Part shown: piece by piece, positions 27,172 to 35,765 of the stretch
How the letters are laid out: each line of letters starts with the position of its first letter
Numbering within the stretch: the first letter of the stretch is position 1
Origin: Glaciecola sp965660625
Lineage (GTDB): Bacteria > Pseudomonadota > Gammaproteobacteria > Enterobacterales > Alteromonadaceae
Direction: 5' to 3'
NCBI GenBank assembly: GCA_965660625.1
Contig: CBFIAR010000003.1
Coordinates: 121,272-185,271 of the forward strand
DNA length: 64,000 bases
The notes under the pieces: model-generated
Database searches by the model: none
What the model saw: only the letters and a program-made list of their open reading frames with translations
What the model was told of the DNA's origin: nothing
Position numbers and translations under genes: made by a program

Positions 27172-28527
27172 TTACTCGTTTGATGTATTCGGTTTCATCA
27201 CGCGGTTTACGGCGAGTAGGTCATCTTCCGTTAACGAGCCAGCTGCGCGTTTTAGATTGATGATTGCCGAGATGAAATTATAGCGAGCGTCAGCTAAGTT
27301 TCTTCTCGCATCAAATAAGTTTCGAGTGCTGTTCAGTACGTCAACGATGGTTCTTGTACCAACGTCAAATCCCGCTTCGGTTGCTTTTAATGCACTATCA
27401 GCAGAAACCACAGATTGCTCTAATGCACGAATTGTAGATATTGCGGCTTTTACGTCGTTGTAGGAGCTTCTTACTGAACGTACTGTTTGTCTGTAGACTA
27501 GTTCCATGTTTTCACTCGCTATTACGTAGCGACTGCGTGCTTGATCGGTGCTGGTGTTTACGCGGCCGCCTTGATATATTGGAATACTCAAATTTAACCC
27601 TAGCGACTGACTATTCAAAGTCGGAAAGTCACGCGGGTCACTGCCTTGAATTTCTGTGGTTCGATCGACTCTAGCTAAAGAGGCTGAAAAATCCAAGGTA
27701 GGATAGTGGCCTGCTTTCGCTGATGCTATATCTTCCATTGCTATATCTTTTGCGAAACGCTGTATTAGCAAGTCAAAGTTGGCATCTTCCGCTAGCTTCA
27801 ACCAGTCTTCGACGTTTGCTGGGGCTGGTTGTGCAGCAGTAAATAAGTTCGTGTCTAATGTATGAATGCCTTTGTGGTATTTACCGGTAATCTCTCTTAA
27901 CTCTTCCAAACGCAATTCTAATTGGTTTTCAGCTCTGATTTGACGGGCAATAGTATTATCAAAGTTAGCTTGCGCTTCATGAACGTCAGTAATAGCCGTC
28001 AGTCCTACTTCAAAACGTTGTTTAGTTTGTTCTAATTGACGCTCTATGGCACGTAATTCCGCTTTCACAAACTCAACACTATCTTGCTCTCTTAATACGG
28101 CTAGATAAGCGTTGGTAACTCGCACTATTAACGATTGCAATGCGGACGCTAAATTTGCATCGCCTTGCTGTGCAACTTTCTCAGCTCTGTCCATCCCTAC
28201 CCAGTTCGCATGGTCATAGATAGACATCCGAAGGTCTAAGCCCATGCTTAGGGTATCCGACTCGGAATTAATCGTCCTAAAGCCGTTTTCAGTAGTAAAA
28301 ACTTGGTCACCAGAGCTTAAGGAGTAAGAAACTGAACCTGATATCTGTGGGAGTAGATTTGCTCTGCTCAAAGCTATTCCGCTGTAAGCTAATTCTTTGT
28401 CAGCTTTGGCTCTGTTAATAACGGGATCATTTTGTAATGCAAGTTGATAAACTTGAGATAAATCGTCTGCTAATACCGGTGCACAGAGACTAAAACCGAT
28501 AAATAGTGAGAGTAGCGTTTTCTTCAT
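27172..28527 (-). CDS. tolC: Outer membrane channel TolC
   Basis: TolC is the outer-membrane exit duct for type I secretion and RND efflux. It has 451 residues, with signal peptide MKKTLLSLFIGFSLCAPVLA, then two OEP repeats starting DLSQVYQLALQNDPVINRAKADKELAYSGI and continuing with LSIPIYQGGRVNTSTDQARSRY and the ATEAGFDVGTRTIVDVLNSTRNLFDARRNLADARYNFI segment typical of TolC. It is divergent from nudF, as in E. coli. It is the likely outer partner of the HlyD/ABC exporter at 11-14.6 kb, though nothing in the sequence ties them directly. Confidence 0.95.
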   Translation of the reverse strand: MKKTLLSLFIGFSLCAPVLADDLSQVYQLALQNDPVINRAKADKELAYSGIALSRANLLPQISGSVSYSLSSGDQVFTTENGFRTINSESDTLSMGLDLRMSIYDHANWVGMDRAEKVAQQGDANLASALQSLIVRVTNAYLAVLREQDSVEFVKAELRAIERQLEQTKQRFEVGLTAITDVHEAQANFDNTIARQIRAENQLELRLEELREITGKYHKGIHTLDTNLFTAAQPAPANVEDWLKLAEDANFDLLIQRFAKDIAMEDIASAKAGHYPTLDFSASLARVDRTTEIQGSDPRDFPTLNSQSLGLNLSIPIYQGGRVNTSTDQARSRYVIASENMELVYRQTVRSVRSSYNDVKAAISTIRALEQSVVSADSALKATEAGFDVGTRTIVDVLNSTRNLFDARRNLADARYNFISAIINLKRAAGSLTEDDLLAVNRVMKPNTSNE

Positions 28528-28715
28528 AAAATGACCTTAAAAATAGTATTTTTTATATTTGGCTTTTCAGTGGTGTTAATTGTATGCCATTCGCTTCTGC
28601 AAGCATAACGAATGGTTGTTACATATATCTTCTAAGTGTAACAGAATGTGATTTTTATGCTGTATTTCAGATGCGTATAATATAATTTAGTTTAAAAATG
28701 CCAAAGAGGATCAAG

Positions 28716-29345
28716 ATGAAGTCATCACGCTATAGCAATGAAGATGCGACAATACTGCATGAAGAGACTGTTTTTAAAGGTTTCTTTAAAATGAAGCGTA
28801 TCCAAGTTCAGCATAAGTTATTTGACGGAACGTTGAGTAAGGTTTTATTTCGTGAAATGTTCGAAAGAGGTCATGCAGTGGCTGTTTTGCCTTATGATCC
28901 AAATACTCAGGAGTTTGTGTTAATCGAACAGTTTCGACTAGGTGCAATGGCGACAAGTAATTCCCCTTGGTTGTTTGAAGTTATAGCGGGGATGATTGAA
29001 CCGAATGAAGATCCGGATGAGGTGTGTCACCGTGAATCTTTCGAAGAAGCTGGGATTATGCTCTCTGGTTTGCAAAAAGTATTAAGCTACTTGTCGAGTC
29101 CTGGTGGAACCACCGAGCGGTTGCACATATACATGGCAAAAACTGACGCTAGTCTTGCGAGTGGGGTGCATGGCTTAGGATCTGAATCGGAAGATATCAT
29201 GGTGCACAGAGTGAAGGAATCCGAAGCAAGAGAATGGTTAGACAACGGAAAAATTGACAACGCTGCCGCAATTATTGCGCTCCAGTGGTTTTTCTTAAAC
29301 AAACAAAAGCTGCTAAATAGCTGGAACTCAGACACACCTATTTAG
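28716..29345 (+). CDS. nudF: ADP-ribose pyrophosphatase NudF (Nudix)
   Basis: NudF hydrolyses ADP-ribose to AMP and ribose 5-phosphate. The Nudix box is GMIEPNEDPDEVCHRESFEEAGI, with flanking family signatures LIEQFRLGAM, YLSSPGGTTERLHIYMAK and GKIDNAAAIIALQWF. The start at 28716 (MKSSRYSNED) has GAGGA 6 nt upstream; the ATG at 28698 has none. The last residues, SDTPI, are encoded by a copy of the AGGTGTGTC motif and extend past the usual NudF end. First gene of the nudF-yqiB-yqiA-parE series. Confidence 0.95.
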   Translation: MKSSRYSNEDATILHEETVFKGFFKMKRIQVQHKLFDGTLSKVLFREMFERGHAVAVLPYDPNTQEFVLIEQFRLGAMATSNSPWLFEVIAGMIEPNEDPDEVCHRESFEEAGIMLSGLQKVLSYLSSPGGTTERLHIYMAKTDASLASGVHGLGSESEDIMVHRVKESEAREWLDNGKIDNAAAIIALQWFFLNKQKLLNSWNSDTPI

Positions 29346-29399
29346 AATTAATGAGAGTAAAAATTATCTGCTGCTAGTATCTGCTGCTAGGACACACCT
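29331..29399 (-). repeat. Two AGGTGTGTC motif copies, one with a perfect 13-bp tandem duplication
   Basis: The first copy (GACACACCT, 29331-29339) encodes the C-terminus of nudF. The second is at 29391-29399. Immediately before the second, TATCTGCTGCTAG is duplicated exactly in tandem (29365-29377 and 29378-29390). Read from the motif outward, the duplication starts at the base after AGGTGTGTC. Confidence 0.9.
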
Positions 29400-29502
29400 G
29401 TTTGTTATAGTATGGTCTGGCGTTGAGGCCATTAGCGATATAATTTCAAGCAATTATAAAATAAGCCGAAACAACATTTGGAAAAAGAGTGAGGAATAAA
29501 CG

Positions 29503-29934
29503 TTGAAAAAGAAGTATGTACCGCATTTACCAAGTATTCTCGCAACCTGCGAGAATAATTATGCGTGCGCTCTTAAACTTCTTCCTGACTGCGACTCAGA
29601 GGATTTAAGTTACGAATTTAAAATCAGTGAGCAGTTGAAGTATAAAATTAACATTTTAGATTCGGCACGATATACCAGCACAATAATGATGTCGCAAATG
29701 GTGAGCAACACGCCGAGCTTTTTGAGGCCATCAATGGAAATCAGGTTATATCACGATGCAAAGGTTGCAGAAGTGTTGAGTTGCCAAAGAGTCTCTAAAT
29801 TGCAGCCAAGTTATGAGTATCCTAATCTGAATATGCATATGCGAAATGAAAAGCAGATGGTAAATGTGTTTTTAGCAGAGTGGCTACATTTTTGCTTAGA
29901 ACAACGTCAAATGCAGATTTCAACTAGCGGATAA
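29503..29934 (+). CDS. yqiB: DUF1249 protein YqiB
   Basis: This is a 143-residue cytoplasmic protein of unknown biochemical role, recognised as E. coli YqiB-like (DUF1249) from the segment LPSILATCENNYACALKLLP, the MVSNTPSFLRPSMEIRLYHDAKVAEV block and the ending QMVNVFLAEWLHFCLEQ. It starts with TTG at 29503, which has GAGGA 8 nt upstream. In E. coli cpdA follows yqiB; here yqiA follows after 15 nt. Confidence 0.88.
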   Translation: MKKKYVPHLPSILATCENNYACALKLLPDCDSEDLSYEFKISEQLKYKINILDSARYTSTIMMSQMVSNTPSFLRPSMEIRLYHDAKVAEVLSCQRVSKLQPSYEYPNLNMHMRNEKQMVNVFLAEWLHFCLEQRQMQISTSG

Positions 29935-29949
29935 AACCTGGGAAATGCG

Positions 29950-30564
29950 ATGGAAAATATTATCTATTTACACGGGTTTTTGAGCTCACCAAAGTCCGCT
30001 AAAGCGCAATTAGTTAAAAATTACGTTTCAAAAAATCATCCAAACATAAAACTGCATATTCCTACATTACCCGGCAATCCTGAGAAGGCTGTGGAAATTG
30101 TTGAACAACTGATTTTTGCGCTTTTTGATGATGGTGTTCACAGCAGAGAACTAAACAAAGACACTCCTATTGGTGCCCTTCGAATTATTGGGAGTTCAAT
30201 GGGTGGGTTCCTAGCGACTCATTTTTTACAGAAATTCGGTGGTAAAGCAGTGCTTATTAATCCCGCTGTGGAGCCATTTAAGCTTTTAACCGAGTATTTT
30301 GGAGAACATAGCAACCCATACACTGGAGAAGTATTTACTATCGATGAAAGTAATGTTGATCAGTTACTTCAGTTGCATGTGCAGACCAAGCAAAATGATG
30401 CTAGCTATCTAGTTTATTTGCAAACAGGCGACGAGACGCTCGATTATCAATTAGCGAAACAGAAATATGGAAGCGACCGATGTATCGTCGAGGAGGGCGG
30501 AGACCATTCATTCGTTGGTTTGGAGAATCATTTGACTGACATTATTGGATTCTTAACTTATTAG
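29950..30564 (+). CDS. yqiA: Esterase YqiA (alpha/beta hydrolase, UPF0227)
   Basis: This encodes a 204-residue alpha/beta-hydrolase. It begins IIYLHGFLSSPKSAKAQLVKNYV, has the nucleophile elbow GSSMGGF, the INPAVEPFKLLTEYFGEHSNPYTGE block, Asp in LQTGDETLDY, and His in EEGGDHSFVGLENH. All three catalytic residues are therefore present. Compared from memory with E. coli YqiA there is an extra loop of about 13 residues before the nucleophile (FDDGVHSRELNKDTPIGA). That loop contains a one-mismatch copy of the dispersed motif (GACACTCCT, 30160-30168). Confidence 0.92.
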   Translation: MENIIYLHGFLSSPKSAKAQLVKNYVSKNHPNIKLHIPTLPGNPEKAVEIVEQLIFALFDDGVHSRELNKDTPIGALRIIGSSMGGFLATHFLQKFGGKAVLINPAVEPFKLLTEYFGEHSNPYTGEVFTIDESNVDQLLQLHVQTKQNDASYLVYLQTGDETLDYQLAKQKYGSDRCIVEEGGDHSFVGLENHLTDIIGFLTY

Positions 30565-30595
30565 TTTGTTGAAATGTGTTTTTTAGCATTAAAAC

Positions 30596-30627
30596 AGGTG
30601 TGTCTTTGTAAGCATCTTGGTAAGCAG
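30596..30627 (+). repeat. AGGTGTGTC motif copy with imperfect 12-bp tandem repeat
   Basis: The motif is at 30596-30604 in the context AAAACAGGTGTGTCTTTG. CTTTGTAAGCAT (30604-30615) and CTTGGTAAGCAG (30616-30627) match at 10 of 12 positions. Located between yqiA and parE. Confidence 0.8.
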
Positions 30628-30728
30628 TTTTTTGTGCTAACGAAATTAGCTAAAACCTTCATTGCTCAGGAGCTTCAGCCTTGCTAATATCATCGACATC
30701 GATTTGATAAAAACCTAAGCTAGAGATC

Positions 30729-32621
30729 ATGTCAACACAATATAATTCTGATGCTATTGAAGTCTTAAATGGCTTAGATCCGGTAAAACGCCGCCCCGGA
30801 ATGTATACCGATACCACTAGGCCAAATCATCTGAGCCAAGAGGTTATAGATAATAGTGTTGATGAAGCCCTTGCTGGCCACGCTTCCTCTATAAAAGTCA
30901 TATTGCATGAAGATCAATCACTAGAAGTAATTGATGACGGTCGAGGTATGCCTGTTGATATTCATCCCGAAGAGAAAATTTCCGGGGTCGAATTGATTAT
31001 GACCAAATTGCATGCCGGTGGTAAATTCTCAAATAAAAATTATGAATATTCTGGCGGTCTTCATGGTGTTGGTATTTCTGTTGTAAACGCATTGTCAACC
31101 AGAGTACTGGTGACTATTCGGCGTGATGGCAACGTTTACCAAATGGCCTTTGAAAATGGTGACAAAGTCGAAGAACTTTCCATTGTCGATACTTGCGGTA
31201 AACGAAATACTGGTACAAGCGTTCATTTCTGGCCAGATCCTAAATATTTTGATACTTCAAAATTCTCCGTGTCCAAACTTCTGCATGTTTTACGTGCAAA
31301 AGCGGTACTTTGCCCTGGTCTAAAGATACGTTTCGACGACAAGACCTCTAAAGAAACTACTGAATGGTACTACGAAGATGGTTTACGAGACTACTTATAT
31401 CAATCAATTAAGGATTTCGTTACCTTACCAAGTGATGCTCCTTTTGTTGGTGATTTTGCTGGTAATGGTGAAACAGCCGATTGGGCTGTAATGTGGCAGC
31501 CCGAAGGCGGGGAAATGATTACAGAAAGCTATGTAAATCTTATTCCTACTGCGCAAGGAGGGACCCATGTAAATGGTCTGAGGCAGGGGCTTTTAGACTC
31601 AATGCGCGAATTTTGTGAGTTCCGTAACTTGCTTCCAAGAGGGGTCAAGATTACAGCTGATGATATATGGGATCGTTGTAGTTATATTCTCTCTACAAAA
31701 ATGCACGATCCGCAATTTGCGGGACAAACAAAAGAAAGGTTATCTTCTCGTCAAGCTTCAGCATTTGTTTCTGGCGTTGTAAAAGATTCATTTAGTTTGT
31801 GGTTGAATCAACACACTGATGTTGCCGAATTACTTGCTGATATGTGTATCAACAATGCGCAACGACGTTTACGTCAAAGTAAAAAAGTTGCTAGAAAAAA
31901 GGTTACACAAGGCCCTGCGCTGCCTGGAAAGTTAACTGATTGCTCATCTCAAGATATTAATTACTCTGAATTGTTTTTGGTGGAAGGTGACTCTGCTGGT
32001 GGTTCTGCCAAACAAGCTCGAGACAGGGAATTTCAAGCGATAATGCCGTTAAGAGGTAAAATACTAAATAGTTGGGAAGTCGACTCCTCTCAAGTTTTAG
32101 CCTCACAAGAGATTCATGATATTTCAGTAGCCTTAGGTATTGACCCTGACTCTGATGATTTATCGGGCTTGCGATACGGAAAAATATGTATTCTTGCCGA
32201 TGCTGACTCTGATGGATTGCACATTGCTACATTGCTGTGTGCGCTCTTTGTGAAGCATTTTAGAACGTTAGTCGATCAAGGGCATGTATATGTTGCGATG
32301 CCACCACTATTCAGAATCGATATCGGCAAAGAAGTTTACTATGCCTTAGATGAGAGTGAGCGGAAAGGGATCATCGATCGAATCGTCGCAGAGAAAAAGC
32401 GCGGAAAAGTGAATGTACAAAGATTTAAAGGCCTTGGTGAAATGAATCCCCTGCAACTTAGGGAAACGACGATGGATCCTAATACTCGTCGCCTAGTGCA
32501 GTTGACGAGCCATGATGCCGAAGAAATGCTTGAACTCATGGACATGCTTCTTTCCAAGAAGCGCTCCCCTGATCGGAAAGCATGGTTGGAAAGCAAAGGT
32601 AATTTGGCGGTAGTCGAATAG
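30729..32621 (+). CDS. parE: DNA topoisomerase IV subunit B (ParE)
   Basis: ParE is the ATPase subunit of topoisomerase IV, which decatenates chromosomes. It has 630 residues. GHKL ATPase signatures are present: EVIDNSVDEALAGHA, VIDDGRGMPVDIHPEE, GGLHGVGISVVNALS. The transducer region contains IPTAQGGTHVNGLRQGL. The TOPRIM part has SELFLVEGDSAGGSAKQARDREFQAIMPLRGKILN and ILADADSDGLHIATLL, and the end has RFKGLGEMNPLQLRETTMDP. These features fit ParE rather than GyrB. parC does not follow it here. Confidence 0.97.
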   Translation: MSTQYNSDAIEVLNGLDPVKRRPGMYTDTTRPNHLSQEVIDNSVDEALAGHASSIKVILHEDQSLEVIDDGRGMPVDIHPEEKISGVELIMTKLHAGGKFSNKNYEYSGGLHGVGISVVNALSTRVLVTIRRDGNVYQMAFENGDKVEELSIVDTCGKRNTGTSVHFWPDPKYFDTSKFSVSKLLHVLRAKAVLCPGLKIRFDDKTSKETTEWYYEDGLRDYLYQSIKDFVTLPSDAPFVGDFAGNGETADWAVMWQPEGGEMITESYVNLIPTAQGGTHVNGLRQGLLDSMREFCEFRNLLPRGVKITADDIWDRCSYILSTKMHDPQFAGQTKERLSSRQASAFVSGVVKDSFSLWLNQHTDVAELLADMCINNAQRRLRQSKKVARKKVTQGPALPGKLTDCSSQDINYSELFLVEGDSAGGSAKQARDREFQAIMPLRGKILNSWEVDSSQVLASQEIHDISVALGIDPDSDDLSGLRYGKICILADADSDGLHIATLLCALFVKHFRTLVDQGHVYVAMPPLFRIDIGKEVYYALDESERKGIIDRIVAEKKRGKVNVQRFKGLGEMNPLQLRETTMDPNTRRLVQLTSHDAEEMLELMDMLLSKKRSPDRKAWLESKGNLAVVE

Positions 32622-32652
32622 TGCCTACATCCGAACAAAATTTGGATTAATA

Positions 32653-33966
32653 ATGAGTCAATTTATCAAAGTCTCGGCTTTTGTTTTTGTTGGTTTATTT
32701 CTTTTATTCGTTGTTCTTTTAATCGACTTATCACCAACGGTTTATAAAAATGCGCATGCACAAGTCGAAAATGCAGAGAATGTATCAACATTAATCGGAC
32801 AGCTTCGAAAAAGTTTTAGAAATAGATATCAACCTCAGCAAATCGATGTCTCATATTCTCAGGCTGAAAGCCTACTTGGTTTTACTCAACGAGCTTTACC
32901 TAATGTAAGCAGTGAACTCAAGTTGACTGAATCTAATGCAGAAATTATGGTGTCGTATCAACTGCCGAGCTACTTTTTTTCACCGTACCTCAATTTTTCG
33001 ATTAAAGTCATTCAAGACAGTCGCTTGCATGTTGAAAGTGTTTCTGTAGGTGGTATCAGGATCCCCGGTGGTTGGGCATTGAAATGGGCTGAAGCATTGG
33101 CAAATTCTTATACAAATAGTGAAGTGGCTAGTAAAGCGATTCAATTAGTGGCTAAAACCGAAATCTCAGCAAATCAAGTCATCATTAGTCTAAATCCATT
33201 GGACTCACTCCTCAGGGAATTGAAAAACATTAAGACCTCCGGCGATGGAAATGAGATGCAGTTATTGAGGATAAAAACGGCACACTACCTTAGGGTACTT
33301 GATAACCTCCCTTTAACTGTTAACACTAAATTGAAAAACAAAGACACATCTCTTAGCTATTATTTGCATCAAGTCATGTTAGAAGCAAAAACAATGAGTA
33401 CCAAAGATACTCTTGGAACTTCAAATTCGGCGATATTAGAAAATGAAGCTGCGATAATGGCGTTAGCTATATATGTAGGGCACAGAAGGTTTGCAACATT
33501 GTTCGGCGATCTATCATTTGCTGTAGATCCGATTCCAACAGTACAACGAAAGCCTGTCTTAGCGAAAAGACAGGATTTAAGCCTGCACTTTATATTTTCT
33601 GCTGCAATTAAACTATTATCAGAGCAAGGTATCAGTGTCGCTGTTGGTGAGTTCAAAGAACTGATGGACAGGGGAAAAGGAGGCTCAGGGTACAGCTTTA
33701 TTGATTTAACTGCTGATATGGCGGGTGCCAATTTTGCAGCTTTAGCTGTTGATCCTAGAACTGCTGAAAAAATTCAAGATATTATGTCGTCTGAAGCCAA
33801 TGAATTTCTGTTCTTCCCAAGTATCGACGGGTTTGATGAAGGAATGGATAAATCAAAATTTCGACAAAAGTATACTAACATTGAGAGTAGAGAGTATTTA
33901 ACTGTAGTCAAAGAGATTGAAAAGCGAATGAGTGAACTCCCTATTGGTGTGATGCCTAGTCTATAA
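32653..33966 (+). CDS. Membrane-anchored protein of unknown function downstream of parE
   Basis: This encodes a 437-residue protein with one N-terminal transmembrane helix (FVFVGLFLLFVVLLIDL, about residues 11-27) and a soluble, probably periplasmic, remainder. The C-terminal part has an ordered segment (SGYSFIDLTADMAGANFAALAVDPRTAEKIQ) that looks like a conserved domain, but I cannot name the family. It starts 31 nt after parE and is probably cotranscribed. LKNKDTSLSYY contains a one-mismatch copy of the dispersed motif (GACACATCT, 33343-33351). Confidence 0.75.
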   Translation: MSQFIKVSAFVFVGLFLLFVVLLIDLSPTVYKNAHAQVENAENVSTLIGQLRKSFRNRYQPQQIDVSYSQAESLLGFTQRALPNVSSELKLTESNAEIMVSYQLPSYFFSPYLNFSIKVIQDSRLHVESVSVGGIRIPGGWALKWAEALANSYTNSEVASKAIQLVAKTEISANQVIISLNPLDSLLRELKNIKTSGDGNEMQLLRIKTAHYLRVLDNLPLTVNTKLKNKDTSLSYYLHQVMLEAKTMSTKDTLGTSNSAILENEAAIMALAIYVGHRRFATLFGDLSFAVDPIPTVQRKPVLAKRQDLSLHFIFSAAIKLLSEQGISVAVGEFKELMDRGKGGSGYSFIDLTADMAGANFAALAVDPRTAEKIQDIMSSEANEFLFFPSIDGFDEGMDKSKFRQKYTNIESREYLTVVKEIEKRMSELPIGVMPSL

Positions 33967-33971
33967 AAAAT

Positions 33972-34958
33972 TCATTGAAACAGACGCAACGCCGTTGATA
34001 TTCCCTTGAGTTTCTTTTGCTTCAACTTTTTTCTGTATTTTTCCATACAGACGACTGAGCCAACGACATAGCTAAATTCCTCTTCGATATGGGACGTTAG
34101 TATCAGCCAGTTCTTTTCCTCAATACCAAATTGCTTTAATAGCTTGGATTCAACTTTCACAGTCAGTGAATTTACTAGTCGATTGTTTTCTAACCTAGCA
34201 GCAGTTTGACGCAGCAATTCTATATAACATGATAGCTCTATATTTATAGAGTTTGCATTGCTCTCAAACTGCGTTTTTAAGCAACGAAGTTCGGCAGGTT
34301 GTTGGCCGGACTTAATGCTGCTTAATCGTCTTTTTATACTGGTATAGTGCGAGTTTTCAAGCGTTGTTGCGATACCTGCTCTTATTGGATTTAAATCGAC
34401 GTAAATCATGCACGATAGTATCGCACGGTCATCAAGCAGAGCTTGAGATTTAAAACGAGACTCCCAGAATCGGCCAGAGCAATGGTCTTCTTTATTCGCC
34501 CTGAGTGCAATATATTGATTCAGAGCCTTCATAAAATAACTAATGTTCGTTAGTCTCTCTCTGTAAATGGCGGCGATTTTTTCAACTGTGGATAATTGGA
34601 TTGGGCTCAGTGTGTCTCTTTGTTGTGGATCAATATACATTGCGGTGATTGTCTTGTTCGGATGGATTGCATGCCACCGTTGAATTACCTCTACATTACT
34701 CCATGTTTTTGCTTGTTCGGTATCTACATGTAAAACTAAATGATTGTGATTGTGCATAATTGCATACGCACATACTTCGATTGAGAAGGCGGAGGATAGT
34801 TTTTTTAAACGCTTTTCAAACCATTCTCGTCGATGTTCGAAATTGCTGCCGGTTAATTTGTCATAACCACATAGGAATGCCCTGCGAACGCATCGGCTCA
34901 TGCAATGGTAATAAGAAGTTTGTGACAAGATTATTTGTTTACTGCGAGCAATTGGCAT
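33972..34958 (-). CDS. REP-associated tyrosine transposase (RAYT, Y1/HUH family)
   Basis: This encodes a 328-residue single-strand DNA transposase of the IS200/RAYT superfamily. With the start at 34958 (MPIARSKQIILSQTSYYHCMSRCVRRAFL; CAGGAAAA upstream), the HUH metal motif is H71-N-H73 in AYAIMHNHNHLVLHV. A candidate catalytic Tyr is Y149 in LNQYIALRAN. The typical SGRFWESRFKSQ and YVDLNPIRAGI segments follow. RAYT proteins are usually single domesticated genes that mobilise or maintain REP palindromes. No IS200 left/right ends or tnpB neighbour are visible. An inverted pair of AGGTGTGTC motifs lies 112-183 nt upstream. It interrupts the parE region, and parC is not found beyond it. Confidence 0.88.
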   Translation of the reverse strand: MPIARSKQIILSQTSYYHCMSRCVRRAFLCGYDKLTGSNFEHRREWFEKRLKKLSSAFSIEVCAYAIMHNHNHLVLHVDTEQAKTWSNVEVIQRWHAIHPNKTITAMYIDPQQRDTLSPIQLSTVEKIAAIYRERLTNISYFMKALNQYIALRANKEDHCSGRFWESRFKSQALLDDRAILSCMIYVDLNPIRAGIATTLENSHYTSIKRRLSSIKSGQQPAELRCLKTQFESNANSINIELSCYIELLRQTAARLENNRLVNSLTVKVESKLLKQFGIEEKNWLILTSHIEEEFSYVVGSVVCMEKYRKKLKQKKLKGISTALRLFQ

Positions 34959-35069
34959 CAGATTTTCCTGTATATTATATATAAATATAGGGTATTTGAT
35001 TGCTTGCAGATTAATAGCTGGTTTCACGTACAGTTTTGTGATTAAAGAAAGAAAAAACGTCTCGAAAAA

Positions 35070-35141
35070 GACACACCTGCGAGTCCGCAGTTTAGCGGAT
35101 AGAAATTCAAAATCTATTAAGATAAAAGAAACAGGTGTGTC
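35070..35141. repeat. Inverted pair of AGGTGTGTC motifs upstream of the RAYT gene
   Basis: A reverse copy at 35070-35078 and a forward copy at 35133-35141 face outward around a 54-bp spacer. This is the arrangement of paired REP elements next to a RAYT gene. Confidence 0.85.
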
Positions 35142-35171
35142 CTATTAAACTCTACTAAACTCTATTAAACT
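35142..35171. repeat. 10-bp tandem repeat, three units, abutting the motif
   Basis: CTATTAAACT, CTACTAAACT and CTATTAAACT follow directly after AGGTGTGTC (35133-35141). One substitution separates the middle unit. The last unit touches the stop of the leftward gene at 35170. Confidence 0.9.
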
Positions 35172-35472
35172 AAATAGTGACTTTAAATTTGCCAAGAATT
35201 GAGAGTAATAACTCCATCTTTTTTACAACAGTGGCAATGTCATCTTTAAGATCAGCATGGCCGATTTGAAGCATTGTTATGTCCTTTGCAAGTTCATCGA
35301 CGTAAGGGCCAAAACGGTTACTTCTAGTGCTGAAGCCGCTGTCTTCAATGAAAATCACCGAAAATTTAGCTTTACCTGAGCGTTGTAAGTCATCGAGTGA
35401 AGAATCTGCATCAATCGCTTTCCTATATATTATTTGCATGTTCTCAGTTATTTTTGCTAAAACTTGTTGCAT
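35170..35472 (-). CDS. Small cytoplasmic protein of unknown function
   Basis: This encodes a 100-residue protein that I do not recognise. It is rich in helix-forming residues at both ends (MQQVLAKITENMQIIYRKAIDAD and LKDDIATVVKKMELLLSILGKF), suggesting a helical bundle or coiled-coil dimer. There is no signal peptide or membrane helix. The start has GGAGATTCTC-like bases upstream on its strand (AGGAG about 6 nt before ATG), so expression is plausible. It is divergent from the YjfB-like gene at 35583. Confidence 0.65.
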   Translation of the reverse strand: MQQVLAKITENMQIIYRKAIDADSSLDDLQRSGKAKFSVIFIEDSGFSTRSNRFGPYVDELAKDITMLQIGHADLKDDIATVVKKMELLLSILGKFKVTI

Positions 35473-35582
35473 GAGAATCTCCTAAATTATGTTCAAGAAA
35501 GTGGCTGAATTGCCGATAATAGAATGAAGTGCGCAATTCTGCCCACTTTTTGACATAGCTACAAGTAATAAAAGGAAATGGT

Positions 35583-35765
35583 ATGGATATTTCAGGCTCT
35601 AGTGCCTTGGGTGTATCCGGTACGTTGGAGATTAAATCTGCTCAGTTGGCCAAAAGTATGCAACAGCAAAATGGTCAGGCCGCGCTTGAGTTAATTGAGG
35701 CTGCTGACGTAACCAGATCTTCATCTACCCCTAATTTGGGTTCTACTATTAACACTTATGCCTAA
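35583..35765 (+). CDS. YjfB-like putative motility protein
   Basis: This encodes a 60-residue protein. The layout resembles the YjfB motility family (about 60 aa, named after the Bacillus protein): MDISGSSALG..., then KSAQLAKSMQQQNGQAALELIEAA and an end of the type PNLGSTINTYA. Function in the family is poorly known. The start is well supported by AAAGGAAATGGT before ATG. Its last 45 bases overlap the 3' end of convergent epmB. The family call rests on short similarity and is moderate. Confidence 0.6.
   Translation: MDISGSSALGVSGTLEIKSAQLAKSMQQQNGQAALELIEAADVTRSSSTPNLGSTINTYA

Noticed and set aside
29020..29028. Exact AGGTGTGTC inside the nudF Nudix box
   Set aside because: It falls in a conserved segment (DEVCHRES) at its normal place, so protein constraint explains it.
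34605..34620. AGTGTGTCTCTTTG inside the RAYT gene, similar to the motif
   Set aside because: It lacks one G and lies in coding sequence; may be a decayed copy but cannot be shown.
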